This document shows positions 11,539 to 25,500 of a DNA stretch of 64,000 bases, piece after piece; within the stretch, counting starts at the first letter, position 1, and each line of letters begins with the position of its first letter. The stretch spans positions 37,535,866-37,599,865 of the forward strand of contig CM076261.1 of assembly GCA_038380795.1 (NCBI GenBank). Reading direction: 5' to 3'. The notes below the pieces were generated by a model that ran no database searches, was not told where the DNA came from, and worked only from the letters and a program-made list of their open reading frames with translations. The DNA is from Pyrocephalus nanus (lineage: Eukaryota > Chordata > Aves > Passeriformes > Tyrannidae). The position numbers and the translations under genes were made by a program.

Positions 11539-14500
11539 ATGGGTTCACAATCAGTTCACAATCCTTTAGTATTTAGATAGCATATTCCAGTGAATATATA
11601 GTCTACCTGACACAGGTCAGATAGCTCTGCAGGCTAAGAAGTGGAGAGCCTTACACTCAAACTATGCCCTAAAAGCTTTGTAGATACAAATTCCTGGGAC
11701 ACTTGACTCTGGAAACTCAAGACTGAAGCCCAGTAAAGATACAAAGGATAATACAATCACAATCACAGTGGAGCAAGTAATCACAGCTTCCTCCTAAGAA
11801 CAAATGTGTATAAAATACCCTTATCTTTTGGATAGGATAATGATCCAATTTCAGCTGTAGATCTAAACCTAATTTTAAATAGAGAGTAGAAAATACCTAG
11901 ATACATATTTGTGAAACTGCAGGTCTCAAATAATATATCTACTGGAAGTTTGCTGATAGAAATAGGTGCCGTGATTCTTAGTCTAATGACCAAGCTATAA
12001 CCTCTCACATAAACTACTGAATCTTTAACAGCTGAAAGTCCTGATAACTTGTAAGGAGTATTTGTGCAAATCACGGCAAAGCAGAGTTCTTGAATGTATT
12101 TGAGATCTCTTTGCATTAATTAATAGGTGTGTTGTCTCTTAATAGTTTTTATTATGGTTATTGGTCTGAATGAGGATAGTGCAGATGTGGAAGAAGTGCA
12201 TGAACAAATTATACATGTCGCCGACCTCAATATGCAATAAATGCTACAAAGATGGAAGAAATATCTCTCCTGCCTTGCCACCAGGAATTGCAAAGAGCCT
12301 TGAAGCACTGAAATATGTCAATATTTGGAAATTGTCATCAGTGGAGATTTTTAAAAATAGACCAGAATTACAGTAAATTGTTTATGACGTGTAGGGACAA
12401 ACAGGTGAAATACTTATTTCACAAATTTCTATCTCGCATGTATTCCATATAAATCTTGGCTTACTGGTTAAAATTTTTCCTCCATGAAACTTTTCTAGCA
12501 CACAAAATCAATGTAAAGCAATTGCTGAGAGGCACTTTGTATGATAGGAGTGACTCAACAAAGAAGATTTTTCTCTGACTTGCTCTTTTCTGGTCCTGGC
12601 CTCTCCTTCTTTTTGGACTTGAGAATAGATGGGGAGAATGAGTGCTCAAAGAAGTAATTTTTGTCAGGAGGATCTTCCTTCTTTTTTCTGTTTATTGTAT
12701 CAGACTTTTACTAATTTTTTAGCATCAGAGGCCTAAACAGTCTAGAGAAACATGAGTATAAAAATAATCTAATTTTAAGTGTAACTTCTTGGCCAAGTTC
12801 TTTTAGTCCATTGGCATGCACCTGCCAGACACTACCTGCAGCAGAACTGGAATCATATTATTAGTGGATAGAGCTCCAAGTTCCACCTGAAGGGTAGGGC
12901 TTTGGTCATTTTTGGTTTGTTTGCTCTTGCTACTGTGACAGCATAAAAAGAGAATGTAGTAAACAAGCAAGACTTTTGAAACACTATTTTAAAAGAATAA
13001 ACCTCATCCATTCCCTCACCATATTGCAACAGATTTAAAGTAATGCATGTAGGATAAAGACAATGGAACCATAAAACAATCTGCCAATGAAAAAAAAAAA
13101 GTAACTTCTGTGAAAAATGTTGCAATAGTGTTTCATTGTTTTTTGAGAGAAATTGTTTGGGTGGTGTTTTTCATATGGAGAAGTGGGGAGGTTAAAGATT
13201 TAACTTAATCCTTTCAGATGATAATTCACTTTTAATTTCCTATTAAAAAATCACTGGATTCTATTTTCCTGCACGGTTTTGTAGAAGGTTTTAATATTCA
13301 CAGCTATTATTGTTCTTGAGACTTATGGTTTTCTGTCCTGTAGAATACAGGATTTTCTTAAGATACATTTTATTGAAAAACAATTTTTTTCATATTAGAA
13401 ATAAAAAAAGTAGTGAAAAACTTGCCTTAAATGAATATCTTATGTCTCCAGTACATATAAATCTGAGAGGTTATTAGGTTTATTTTAATACTTTTATTTT
13501 TATTTCCTCAAAAATACTTGCTGTTTCCATCATCAGTGATAGAAATATTTTGTACAAATTTGGTAAATCTTCAGTGGTACATCTCTATAAGGAAAATGAC
13601 CCACAGTTCCCTGTAGGTATCACTAATACATATCCCTGTATCCAGAAAGAGAAACCCATGCACTCCCAAAGACTTGATTGACAACATCACAGTATAAAAT
13701 CAAACTGTTCCTCTCCTTTAATTTCCCCACCACCCCTTATAAAGAAGTGATATTGATTAGGAATGGAAAGAACTGGAACAAAGACTTTTCTTGACATAGA
13801 GTAATTTATTTATAAAATTAATTTTGTTATTGTATGTTCACCATTGGAATTGCTCAAAAAAAAAAAAAAAGAAATCATGGAAAGTTTTGGAAGGAGACAA
13901 TAAATTCTGCCATATTTCCTTGATTGAGGTTTAGCTCAGGAGTAAAGGCTGATATAATTCTATAATTCTAAAGTGCTGAGTAGTTTGGCAGTGAGGAAGA
14001 ACTATTAACAATCAAGCAATGTGAAGAAGCAGTGGCAAGTCTTGAGAGGAAACGGAGAAAGGTAGGACAATGGTGTTTTGCTTAGGCAGGGAATTTGCAC
14101 TAGTATTTTCTGTGCCATTTTTGAAAGCCAAGATTAAGTACAGATAAGTATATACAGCTATAAAGCTGGGAGATTGGGTTTTTTGGTTTTTGCAGAGATG
14201 GTTGGGGAGGGGGGTGGGTGGTGCTTTTGTTGTGGTTTTGCTTTCTGTTGCTGTTATTGTTGTTTTGCCAATATTTATGTACCTATACATAAATGGTTAC
14301 AGACAAATTTACAATGCACAAAAAGTGTCATTCCTCTTAGTCAATAAATGCATGAGAGGAGGGGCATAGCCTATGTTCACTTTTAAGCATGAGTCCTGTG
14401 AGCTAGAAGACATATTTCTACTGTTTTAGGATGAAAACTTATCATCCAAACATTTTATAAAATTCTGTCTACAATAAAGTTTCGATATGTTAGTAGGTAG

Positions 14501-15990
14501 ACAACATGAGTGATATTTGACAGATTTTCAGCATAGCTGTATCAGTTCTTGTCACTTGTCTTGTTTTCTGCTACTGATCTACAAAATCACCCTTCAGGGG
14601 ACTTAAGATCCATCTCAGCATTTTGTCTTTTTCACATTATTAACATAAATACCATTATGCTCAGGGTTCAAACACAATCTCACCTGCAGTGATAAAAGTT
14701 AAGAAATTTATCACAAATGGCATACTAAAAATTAATTACAGTGAAAAAATAAAAAAAAAAGCACAAACATTCAAGTTACAATTTACACTTAGAACAATTT
14801 ATTGTAAGTGTACATAGTTACCATATTGCAAACTGATAATAAACCATTAAGATGGACTTAGAGAAAAAAGGATATTTCATTGAAACAAAGGTTATTACTA
14901 TTATAAGGAAAATAGATTCTTATCTAATGTATATTGTCTTCATTAAAATCCAGGAAACTATGATGATTTTCTTCAGCTGAGTATCTAATCTCTCCTATTT
15001 CTGTGGAGAGACTGAAATCAAGAACTTCATGGAATAAAAGTTTAGACATCGAGGAAGAAGCATTACAGTTGTCCAAGCCAGTGAAAACTGCATTATGCCT
15101 CTCTATGGATGTGTATTTTCTGCTTACATTTGCTGAATGAACCCCTATTATCTAGCTGACTCAAGGGTCCTTTGAAAAATTCAGGCAATTACAGTTCATT
15201 GTAAGCAAAATATCTTCCTATCTGAGTTCTGAAATAAGTGAGGAACAATATTTTCAATTTTCAACAAGTTGGCTTTTGGATAATCAAAGCTAAAACAATT
15301 GAGATTAGCATGTACCGCCTACTTGTGTTGGCTTGATTGTTTGTTTATGTGTTTTTAAAAAGCATTGAACTGCATTATTTCTCTCATCTTTTGGATTGTT
15401 GGCCAATAAGGCAGTAGACATGATTTCCTGGTTCTGTGTTCTTGAAGCAAGTCAACAGAGTATTGCGTGCTTCTCACTACATTTCCTTCATTGACAATCT
15501 GCTTTAAACATTCAAAAAATCACAGACTAATCTGGTATGATTTGGAGATAAAAGGGAGTGAATGATAAAATTTGATGATTTAATTTTTCTGCTTACATTT
15601 TTTATAACAATGATGTAGAATCTCTCTGTGTTGTTTCATATTATTCTCTGGTAGTATTTTTCCAAGGTAACTGCCCTCCTCAACAGTTACTGGTAAAGGA
15701 GTTAGAACTTATTAAATAGCATAACTGCAATTTTTTAATGTAATTTTCTGCTAAATTAAAATGTTACAGTGGATTTTAATTTTGCTTAATTTGATCAATT
15801 TTCACCTAAAAATCTAAGTGTTTTCAGTGAATTGTAGATTCAATTATCTCTCCTTCTACTAGGGAGTTACAATACAAGAATATATTTTGCTGAAATCTAG
15901 TCAGATTTTTTTAGGATTAAAGGGTGAGGCTTCCATGCATGTAAAAAACCCCAATTTTAGTTAGTTCTGAGAAATGCAAAATAAATCACA
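11539..15990. other. AT-rich non-coding stretch, no gene seen
   Basis: Unique-looking AT-rich sequence with short A and T runs, for example an A run near 13859. The frames are short and unrecognised. No retroelement end was identified. Confidence 0.6.
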
Positions 15991-16070
15991 AATATATGCA
16001 TGCATATATATATATATATGTATATATATGTATGTATATATGTGTGTGTGTGTATATATATATATACACA
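15991..16070. repeat. (TA)n/(TG)n compound microsatellite
   Basis: About 80 bp of alternating TA, TATG and TG units that grade into each other. The Tyr/Ile-rich open frame reading through it is a by-product of the repeat. Such loci are often length-polymorphic. Confidence 0.9.
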
Positions 16071-19028
16071 TTGTTATGTACATACAGAGAACAACTACCT
16101 AGTCACAAGCTTTCTTGTTCCCATGTCTGAGCCTGCACCTTCCAAACTCATGAGGACCCTATCTCATCTATACGGATCTTGCCCTCACCCTTCCTGCCTT
16201 CCCCCATAGCTATGCCAGTGAGGGCGCTGGGTAATTATTTTCAGAGCAGGTATGAGGAACTGAGGCAGGTTGGTCAGCAGCCAAATGCTTGTCAGAGGTG
16301 CCTAAATCGCAGGCAACAACCACGACTTTCTGGGTTGCACCATCTGCTCTCTGATGTCACCTTCTGCTGTAAATTCCCCAAGAAAGCACCCAAAAGCCCT
16401 TCTGACCTTGCCAAGGGCAATGTACTGCTGTTATGCAGGAATGCCTTTTTATTGAATTGTCCACAGTCACTACTAGGTCCTGCCTCCAGAATTACCTTCT
16501 TTCTTCTCACCTCAAGCCTCCTGCAGGAAATATTTTAAAATAACTGTTTTCATAAAATGTACTGAGGTTGATCTTGAGTTGGTCTTCTGAAGTGATGCTT
16601 TGCAGAGTAATTTCAGATGACAGTTGGTAGAATTAACTACTGTGAAACACATAAAAATGTAGAAGATAGATGTCAAGCAGGACTGGAGTAGTCACTTCTA
16701 CTCTTCTACCTTAAAACTCTTTGTTCCTGTTGTTTAATCAGTTTAATTTTCCTTGGTTTTTCTGACAGGATATAAAGCCTTTTGACACATTTTTGAGGGA
16801 TTTTAAAGGTCCAAAACAGGGTTCTGTGTCTAGATGTCATTAGCATTTACTGAAGAGCAGTACTTATAAGTCTTTGATTAGAATAGTGACATTTGGGAAC
16901 AGGACAGAACCGGGATGGGAAATAGGCAGGGTCTCAAATAGTCAAGGACTTGTCAGCTGTAACAGATTTAAAGATATTTCCCTCACCACCTTTAATCAGG
17001 GGAAACTACATGGTTACTTCTGAAAACACAATGTAGGAATTAATGAGAATAATGCTTCTTAAAATTCATATTTCTTATGTGTTTCTTTATACTTAACATT
17101 CTTATACTTACCTCTTTCTTATACCTACCATTTCACTGATTGCACACTTACTGGAGCCAACATATGTAAAACTTTGTCTTTTATTTCTATTAATAAACCT
17201 ATCATAAGGACATAAAAGATTGTTGGTCAGAAAAAGGCCACATGCCTCTATAAGATTGTGTCCCTTAGATTTATTTTAACCTCACCTCTCTGCTTTGTAA
17301 CTATATCGTTTAACCCCTTTGTCTATAAAAATGTCTTTGCTGGCTCTTAAACACATTTATTCTGTTTGCCATCTTATTTCATATGTTGCCAAGTAACAAA
17401 GACCACTGAAACTAAGTAGGTCACCTCAAAGCCTTCCCTTTTCCAAAGAGGATAAATTTAACCTTTTTTTTTCTTTCCGTCACAAGAACAAATACTGTGA
17501 AAGTCCAAACCCTTCTCTGACTATTTTCTCTTACATATTCTCTGGAGCAGTGATATTTTTGGGATGGAAATAGAATCAGATTTGCTAAAAGATATTAACT
17601 AGCTCTTCCTTTGCATAGAATATCTGTCTGCCTGCCTGCCAGTTTTTCCTTTTTTTTTTTTCCCCCTAGCTATCTGCTTATTTCTTATGATATTTTGATT
17701 TTTCAGAAGATTTTCCTTTTTCTCTGATGGCTTTAGGAATTTTTTTTTCAAAAAAGTATAAATCACAATTGTGAAGCATACAGTGATAACCAATTAGGTC
17801 TTCTTTTATGACCATTTTTAATTTCAGAGAAAAAAAATGTAGAATTCTGTTTTTTAAATTCAGTTATTGACATTGAGGAAAAAAAAGGTAGAGATAAGAC
17901 TACCAGCCTATTGATCTTGCTTTAGTGTTAGCTTGAGAAAAAAAGCTATGGACAATTCTGTAAAATTTGATTAAAGCAGGGAGAAGAGAATATTTTGACA
18001 GTAGACAATTCTTGTTATTTTTCCCTGCCAAAGGTTCCTTGTATCATCAGTGTCATTCTCTTCAGTGACTGTGGTTGTTTGTGGGACCCCTTTTACCTTG
18101 AGGAAAGAAGCCAGCTAGGGATTGTACACAGCAAGTTGAATTAGTTGCTCTGGAGGTAATTGTTGTTCCATAGGAAGGCGTTCAAGAATACATAAGGAGG
18201 AAGTAGAACTCCGAAGGAAGATGTAAAACTTACTCTGGTGGTGTTGGTCTAACCACAGCTGATCACTCATCTAGGGGTGCTGATGAGAAGGTAATGAGTG
18301 ACAAGGGGAAAATCTCCAGCATGTCTACAACACTCCTGCTCTGCCTCATGTGCTTAGTTTGACTGCTCCATGTGTGTTGGAGCCCATGCCACAGTAATGA
18401 AGAGGTGCTGTATCCTGCAACTCCCCACTGTTGCTGGGAGATCTCAAGGGACCACCCTACTCATCATAGCTAGCTAGCATTGCTATAAGGTCAACTTATG
18501 ACACACATGTTTATTCTTCTTCTGATCATACTCTGGATGGCACAATCATTGTACCCTTAAGAAAAAGAAAAAAAAAAGAAAGGTAATTCTTCGCTTGGCA
18601 CTCCTGAGCTGCATTCCAAAAGCCTTTAGCAACACAAGACAGCTTACTTCACCAAAATGAGCATCCTAAATTATCTGACCTCCTTATCTGCTTCATGGTC
18701 TTTAACATTTTTCCAGTCATCCTAATGGGACTGAGCAGTTGTTGCACATGGAACTTTTAAGCTCAGGCTTTTAAAGGTATTTTTTTGCTAATACTGATTG
18801 GACTCAGAGTTATTTAAAACCAGAAAACAAGGAGAAATACAGTGGCTGTTAGAAACGATCCTCTTTACTAACTCTGTCTATTTGTTGTCATATCTGTGGA
18901 TGTTTTTTCATTCTCTAGTACAATTAAAGCTATCATTAGTCATTTAAATTATAAATGAGGCTTAGTGAGTAAATAAATGTTAATCCTCAAAGTAACTTCC
19001 TCTACTAATTTCTTTGACAAGCTTCTCT
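16071..19028. other. Non-coding stretch, no gene seen
   Basis: The first 450 bp (to about 16530) are less AT-rich and open in overlapping frames on both strands, up to 119 codons. No domain, splice pattern or repeat family could be recognised there. The rest is AT-rich unique sequence. Confidence 0.5.
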
Positions 19029-19343
19029 CTACAACTACCTGAAAGGAGGCTGTAGTGAAGTGGCTGTCAATCCAAGTAACAAGTTGACAGGACAAGAGTA
19101 AATAACTTCAAGTTGTACCAGGAAAGATTTAGGTTGGATATTACAAAAATTTTTTTTATCCAAGGGGCTGTCAAGCACTGGAATAGGTTTCCAAGAAAAC
19201 AACTTGAGTCACCAACCCTGGAGGCATTTAAAAGGTGTGGAGATGTGGGACTTAGAGATGTGATTTAGTGGTGAGCTTGGCAGTGTTTACAGTTAGACTA
19301 GGTGATCTTTTCCAACCCTAAAGATTCCTTGATTCTATGAATA
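19029..19343 (+). mobile_element. CR1 LINE 3' fragment, plus strand
   Basis: 5'-truncated CR1 retroposon. From memory of avian CR1, the order of landmarks matches. It begins with CTACAACTACCTGAAAGGAGG near 19029. An AAGTTGTACCAGG / GATTTAGGTTGGATATTA segment follows, then GGGCTGTCAAGCACTGGAATAGG at about 19164-19186. Next come TGGAGGCATTTAAAAGG and the terminal AGGTGATCTTTTCCAACCCT...GATTCTATGA. This covers the end of the reverse-transcriptase ORF and the 3' untranslated region; the open frame is broken. CR1 integrates without a poly-A tail and ends in short ATTCTATGA-type repeats, as here. The divergence suggests an old copy. Confidence 0.9.
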
Positions 19344-22300
19344 CAGAGGATGTCAAACATGGTGCTTATCAAATTAAAATGTGTTTTTACTGTTCTGTTG
19401 GTAAGATTAATTTCTTTAAATTACTTTGAGGACTTCACAGTTATGGTAAGGAAAAAAGGAAAAGGAAAATGTCTCTATTTTTTATAGTTTTTATGAGTAA
19501 GTAAACAGGAGAATCCTATATGGGTGATGAGTGCTAATGGGAAAGACAAAATCAAAGTTCTAATACAAGGTCCAATAAATTGAAGGATAGGTGATTTTTC
19601 TTATTTACTTAATTTAATAAATCTGATTTTCTTTTTGCTGCTTCCCTTTATTGTCCATCAAACTGATCAGAAAACACAGAATATCATCAGCTAAATAAGG
19701 GAAAGAGTTAATTGCATCTCCTTTGTGTCCTGTGGTTTGCACTGTTCCTTCTGTTGTTCCTAGTCTCTGCTAGTCAAAGACTAAGTGAAGTGGTGACTAG
19801 CATGTAAAACAAAATTACTGGATGACTCAGGGGCTTAGCTGAAATAATACTTACCTCACTGGTTTTAACTGACTAGATATTAACTGGACAGTGTTTCTTT
19901 AAATATATTTAGTTGCCTGGATATTTAAAGCCTAAGGTCTCAGTTGCTGAAGACTTTGTGATACAACACTATAACATGTTTTTTTTTTTTTTTATTATGC
20001 TAATTGTTTCCTTCCAGCAGTCACAAGAGCAGCTGTTGTACCCTGTATACACAAATCAGCAGCAAAGGTGCAACCTTTCTCATTATCTTCTGCTAATGTT
20101 TCTACTACCTTCAGGCCTAAGGTCCATTTCAGAGGCCCCAGTGGGACCTGCTAAAAATGGATGCAAGAAGGAGTGAAATTCAGGTAAGCATAAAAGCTAC
20201 CCTGCACCAGCTTTTGTGTGACACTTGCCAGTTTGACAGTATGATACAACTTGTCTTTGGTACAAAAAGGAAGGAACAAATTAATAATTTTAGATTTATG
20301 TTGTCCCAAAAATCCTTCTCTGGCTATTCATACAGGCTATCATAGAGGTGTAATAACTACAGGCTGCTTTTTAGAGTAGTTTTCACAACACCAGTCCAAG
20401 GCTGCCTGACTCACATATTGCCATGCCACAGTCCTGTATTTCACCTGTAAGATCTGTTGCATTCACGCTGCACAGCAGCCAAGATAGTGGTGTAGATGGC
20501 CTGTATCCCACCTTTTTCTGCCGTGGGCCAAAGCAGTCCCTGGCAGCCTGTGTCAGTATCATGAGTAAGCCCTTCAGCATCCTCATCGATTTTAGTGCTT
20601 CCATCATAAATCATATTTTTTGACCCAAGGCAACAGAAAAGAAGGCTCATGAAGCTAGCCTAAAGATTTGACAGATTCCCCAGTGTGGAAGCCACAGTTT
20701 TTGGGACCACTCTTGTGATCTCTTCATCTGCACAAGGCACACGTGAGTTTACCACTCAGATGAGGTCACTGTGACTGACACAGCCCAGCTAATTCTCCTG
20801 GTCAATATTACACTAACATTATGACACAGTTGCTAGTGTTTGATACAAATTAAAACAGCCTCTTTCTGAGGCAAGACAGCTTCTTGTCTATAAAGGGCAA
20901 GAATCCACAACTCGTGGATCATGTGGATTTTTAGAAGACAGATAGAAGAGATGTGGGCAGATAACTCAAAAGAAGGAACATGCCTGATAATTTATGGTAA
21001 TGCCATTAATTTGGAGACAATTTATGTATTTAAAATATATCAGTAGCTTGTGTCTAACAGAGAAAAAAATGGGGGGGAGTGGGAGTGTCAGCTGGCAGTA
21101 TTTGACTATTATCAATTAGTGATCCAAAATCTTGACAAGGCTGTTATACTCTTGCTGTTATTGTGGATCAATCATTGCCTAGGAGGCAACTGTTGACATG
21201 TCTGAAAGCATCTGTCACACTGTGTTGGGGTCCAACCCAGTCTTCTCATAGAACACCTGACTTAGTTGTGCTGAAGAGTGGGAATATACAATAGTTCTGG
21301 GAGCAAATGTCTGGAAAGGAACCACACTGCTTTTAATGCAAGTCAGCAGTGGTATAAGAGACAGGCTCAAATTTCCATACAGGCACATCGACCTTTGCAA
21401 CATAGGCTCCCTGCTGAATTTTCAAACAGTTTGTACAAGTTCTTGAGAAACACTTGTCATGGGTTCCTGTCTTCTTTGTGGACAGCGAGAGTAAGAAGTT
21501 TTAGAAAATTTTTCGCCTAACTGCCAGGCTACACCAGGCATTGCATGGACTTGCATTCAGCAAGTAGTCAAACACTCCAAGAATAGACCACTTAAGGATG
21601 GTGGTAGTTTGTTTTTTTGAGTTTTTTTTAGTAACCTTTTCTCTTACTCATGCAAGAACTCCCATTGTTTTCCAATTGTTTTCCTCCTGAAGGTATAGGT
21701 TATTTTAGATAAAGGGTATTTTATGAGGCTGCTTTAGATAAAGGTGATGAGAAAATTAATTCCATAATTCACATTATAACATGAGTACCTTCATGTTTTC
21801 AACTTGTGTCACAAGACAGATCTCAAGTTCTCACAAGAACAGATCATATATCAGTTTTAACAGGCATGCAATGATACAATGGAACACAGAGAGAGCAATA
21901 TTCCTCTTTGCTTAAATTAAACTTTTAAATTGATAGTCATGATTAATAAATGATTTTTGACTACATAGAATCTTTCATTCCCAGATCTGAAAGCCTCACA
22001 ATAGCATGGAAGATGATGATACTGTTTTTCTATAGAATACAGAAATTATATGTACAGAGGTTAAGTAACTTATCTGATAGACTTAGAGGTAATGCTGGAA
22101 ATAGAAGTCACACCTTCAAGCAGTACTACCTAATTTAGTTTAGAGTGTCTATACAAATGTCAGTCAGAAAAAGGTTTTACTTGAGGCTTGTCTCCTAATC
22201 CCAAGTGAATCTAGAAAGCTTCAGCAATTTATATGGATCAAGCCTACGGTTTCGCTAATCTACCAGCTTTAAAAATTTAATTTGTAAGCAAGATCAGCTT

Positions 22301-22490
22301 TTATTACTCTCAACATGCTCAAGCAGCTCAAATCAGACTGAGCATGAGTTTTACCATAAAGTCTAGAGCAACGCAAGTTTAAGACTTTTAATGTTAAATA
22401 ATTTATGTTTAAATTAAGCCTTCAGAATTCTTATGTTATCTCACTCTTTTCTGCAAGTATTCTGTCTGCAGTATAGCAAGAAACCTACTG

Positions 22491-22530
22491 TGTATATATA
22501 TATATATACTGATATATATATACTGATATG
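22491..22530. repeat. (TA)n microsatellite
   Basis: TA dinucleotide tract interrupted twice by CTGATA-type units. The interruptions form a small 2-unit duplication. Confidence 0.85.
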
Positions 22531-25500
22531 TTCTGTTCACTTTTATGAAACAGAATCAGAGCTATTGAACTATAATCTCTGTATTAATAGAAAAAATCTG
22601 TTTGAAAATTTGGGAGATCCAACAAGGTTATTGCATGAGGTTCTGCTCTATACAATGCTCTGAAGCTTAAAGGAACCACAATATACACCATTATGACAAG
22701 TAAAACTTGTACTGTTCCCTGAAATTTATTGATTTGCTCTGACAACTGACATATATTATGAGGAGATTAAGCACCTCTTTCAATGGCAAGGATAAGTATT
22801 TAAAAATCATACTAAATTTGTTCAAATTTATCTGTTGGAGGCTTTTTTTGCTAATAGGATGAAATGGATGTTCTTAATTTGTGGCTCATTTTCAGAGTAT
22901 ATTCCTCTTATTGTGCATAAAAACTAACAGTGCAAGGTATTGCCTCATACTCTAGCACAACTCAGAGAATAGATTTAAGTCATGTGAGCAGTGTTCATTC
23001 CTCATAGGAGAGTTTTCAACAATATCCTGTCACTGACTTTTCAACAGTTATTGAAAACAGATATATTTTGCTATTTCTGTATAAATTTTTTTATGATCTC
23101 AGCTTTCAAGGGGATAATAAATTGAATCATATATCTGTGAAATACTTATTAACAATTGTATTAATTCTCCTTTTTGACCAATTGGCATGCATTGTATTCA
23201 TATTTTTTACACAGTATACTCTGTATTTAGTAAATATTCTGTCAGCTGATAAATAAGCACAGGAACAGAGAGCACTGACATTGTATTGCTGTCTGCAGAA
23301 GAGTCTTTTGCAGTTCACTCTTGGATAATTTTGACTGCTATCACAAAGACGAAGGCTGAGTCATAGAGAGGAATTATCTTGACAAGAGATACTGCTGCTT
23401 TGCAAAGGACCACAAGGAGGAAAAACAAGAGAATCAAGAGAAAAGACTTGATTTGCGTCTTGTTGTACATATGGTGCATCTGAAATGGTATTTGCCTTTG
23501 AAGACTGCTTCTACATTGCCACAAGCACAGAACTGACAATGAGATATAATTTATCCACAAGAGAAATTTCAGGGTCAGCATTTCAAAGTAAAATTTAGTG
23601 TAAGTGTTGAGTGTAAGCAACAGTAACTGTGCTAGTCACTCTCAGTCTTAGCATTCATCACAGAACACGCCATCTTCCAAAATTTATATATTCTATACTT
23701 AGCACCCAGTCACTACATATTATATTCAGTCTCCTTGCCCTTTCCACTTGCCTATTTTTTTCAAGTCCTAGGCAGTCTTGGATACTTTGTTTGTGTAGTT
23801 GGAGTAAGACTGCACAATAAAGCACAGTAGAATCCCCACGGCCTTCTTTCCTTAGTGTATAGATGATCAAACAGGAGTCAATAGGTTCATTTAATAAAGT
23901 AAGGTCCAATCTATGGAAAAAAAATATTATGTCACTATATAAATTACTCCTACAATCACTACTGAATTCCATAGTCTTAATTTCCAGGAAGATTTTTTAT
24001 ACTTTGATCTGTACTCTGCAATCCTACTTACCTTATATAAAACTTCTGAATTAAACCTTTCTTTTAATAGGGTGATGTCCTACAGAGTATATTAAGAAAG
24101 AAAGGGGAAAAAAAATTTTTCCTAGACTATAGATTCCTTTTTTTAATTGGCTGAATAAAGGGAGAAAAGTACTTCTGGTATTAAAAAGAATGTTTAAGTT
24201 AAATTACATTAGAATTGAAAATCTAAAGCAATTTGTAGCTCATGGACAAAACTAAATAATTTAGTGAATTAATTTTGAGCTCAGGACAGTAAAGTAACAA
24301 TATGAAATTTAAAAATCATATTAATTTGAGCTTCTTCTTAAAAACATTTCTTTCGAAGAGTAAAAGGTAATCTCAGGTCCACTTAACTCCTAAAAAACAA
24401 GTAGTTTTAATTATTCATATGATGCAGAAGAATCAATTAAGCAACAAAGTAATTGTAATATGACTAAGGTCAAATAAGCAAGACAGTGGCAGAATAAGGA
24501 ATATAACTCTTTTTCCTCTGTAGCTACTATACAGAAATGAGATGGAAATTAAAAAGTAATTAGGAGAAATATATTACATTTGTATTCCTAATAGATTACA
24601 GGCTTTTGGCTTTCTTTTCTATGCTCTGGCAGGACACAGGGGACTGATACACATTTGCGGGTAGGTGCAGGAGGTAGCTCAGCTGCGATGCATTGATCTA
24701 TGTACCACAGGTTGCAATTGTTTTGTAATTATGCATTTTATTCTGAAAGCATGGCTCATCATACTTTGGCATATTGAGACACACATTTGAGATTTGCTAG
24801 AAGAAACTATGCTCTACAGTAGACAATATGTATGCAAATAAGCAATAATTTTATGTGTGGAGAAACATTGCACAGCTTTAAAACTAGCCTATTGTTTAAG
24901 CTTTCTCATTTAATGAATCAAATTTTCATGAAATGTCCATTATACTCTTGTATTTACAAAAAAATGTAACACTTGCTAGGATTGCCTTGTGTACGCATAA
25001 CAATGATATTTCTATATATAGTTTAATACACATAAGTATAATTTACCAGAATATTACAGTCATATTTTTGATTATAGATGACTTATGACTTAGAGAAGCT
25101 TATGACAACTCCTACCGGGTATTACTTGCCACATGTACTTAAGCTTTCAGGCAGATAATCTGCCCAGGAATGGCAACAAACACTAAGCATTATCATGTTT
25201 CCTCTTCTATCCTGGTTTAAAATACCGTCAAAAGGGATTCCAGGCTATGTTATGGCTATCCACACTATTCACATTGTTCCCTCTCTCTTCTTTAATTCTT
25301 TTGGAAAAGTCAGTTACTGTGAACTAAGAGTATTGAAGGAAGCAAGGCAAAAGGAAAAACATGAAAATATCTACATTCCTTACTTTTTGGCTTCTATATA
25401 GGATAACCCAAAAAACAGTTTTTTAAAAAATATAAAAATATTGTATGACAAATTTTTTTTCTCCCTCTGTTATTTTTTCCCCAGTCTAATGAAGAAAAGG

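Noticed and set aside
11016..11580. Open frames of 101 and 139 codons on plus
   Set aside because: They lie in the minus-strand LTR, and the longer one runs past its 5' end. The Leu/His/Ser-rich reading is the repeat, not a protein.
23315..23620. 101-codon hydrophobic minus-strand frame
   Set aside because: The Phe/Leu-rich stretch reads like a membrane segment, but AT-rich DNA yields such runs by chance. No family, promoter or splice context was found.
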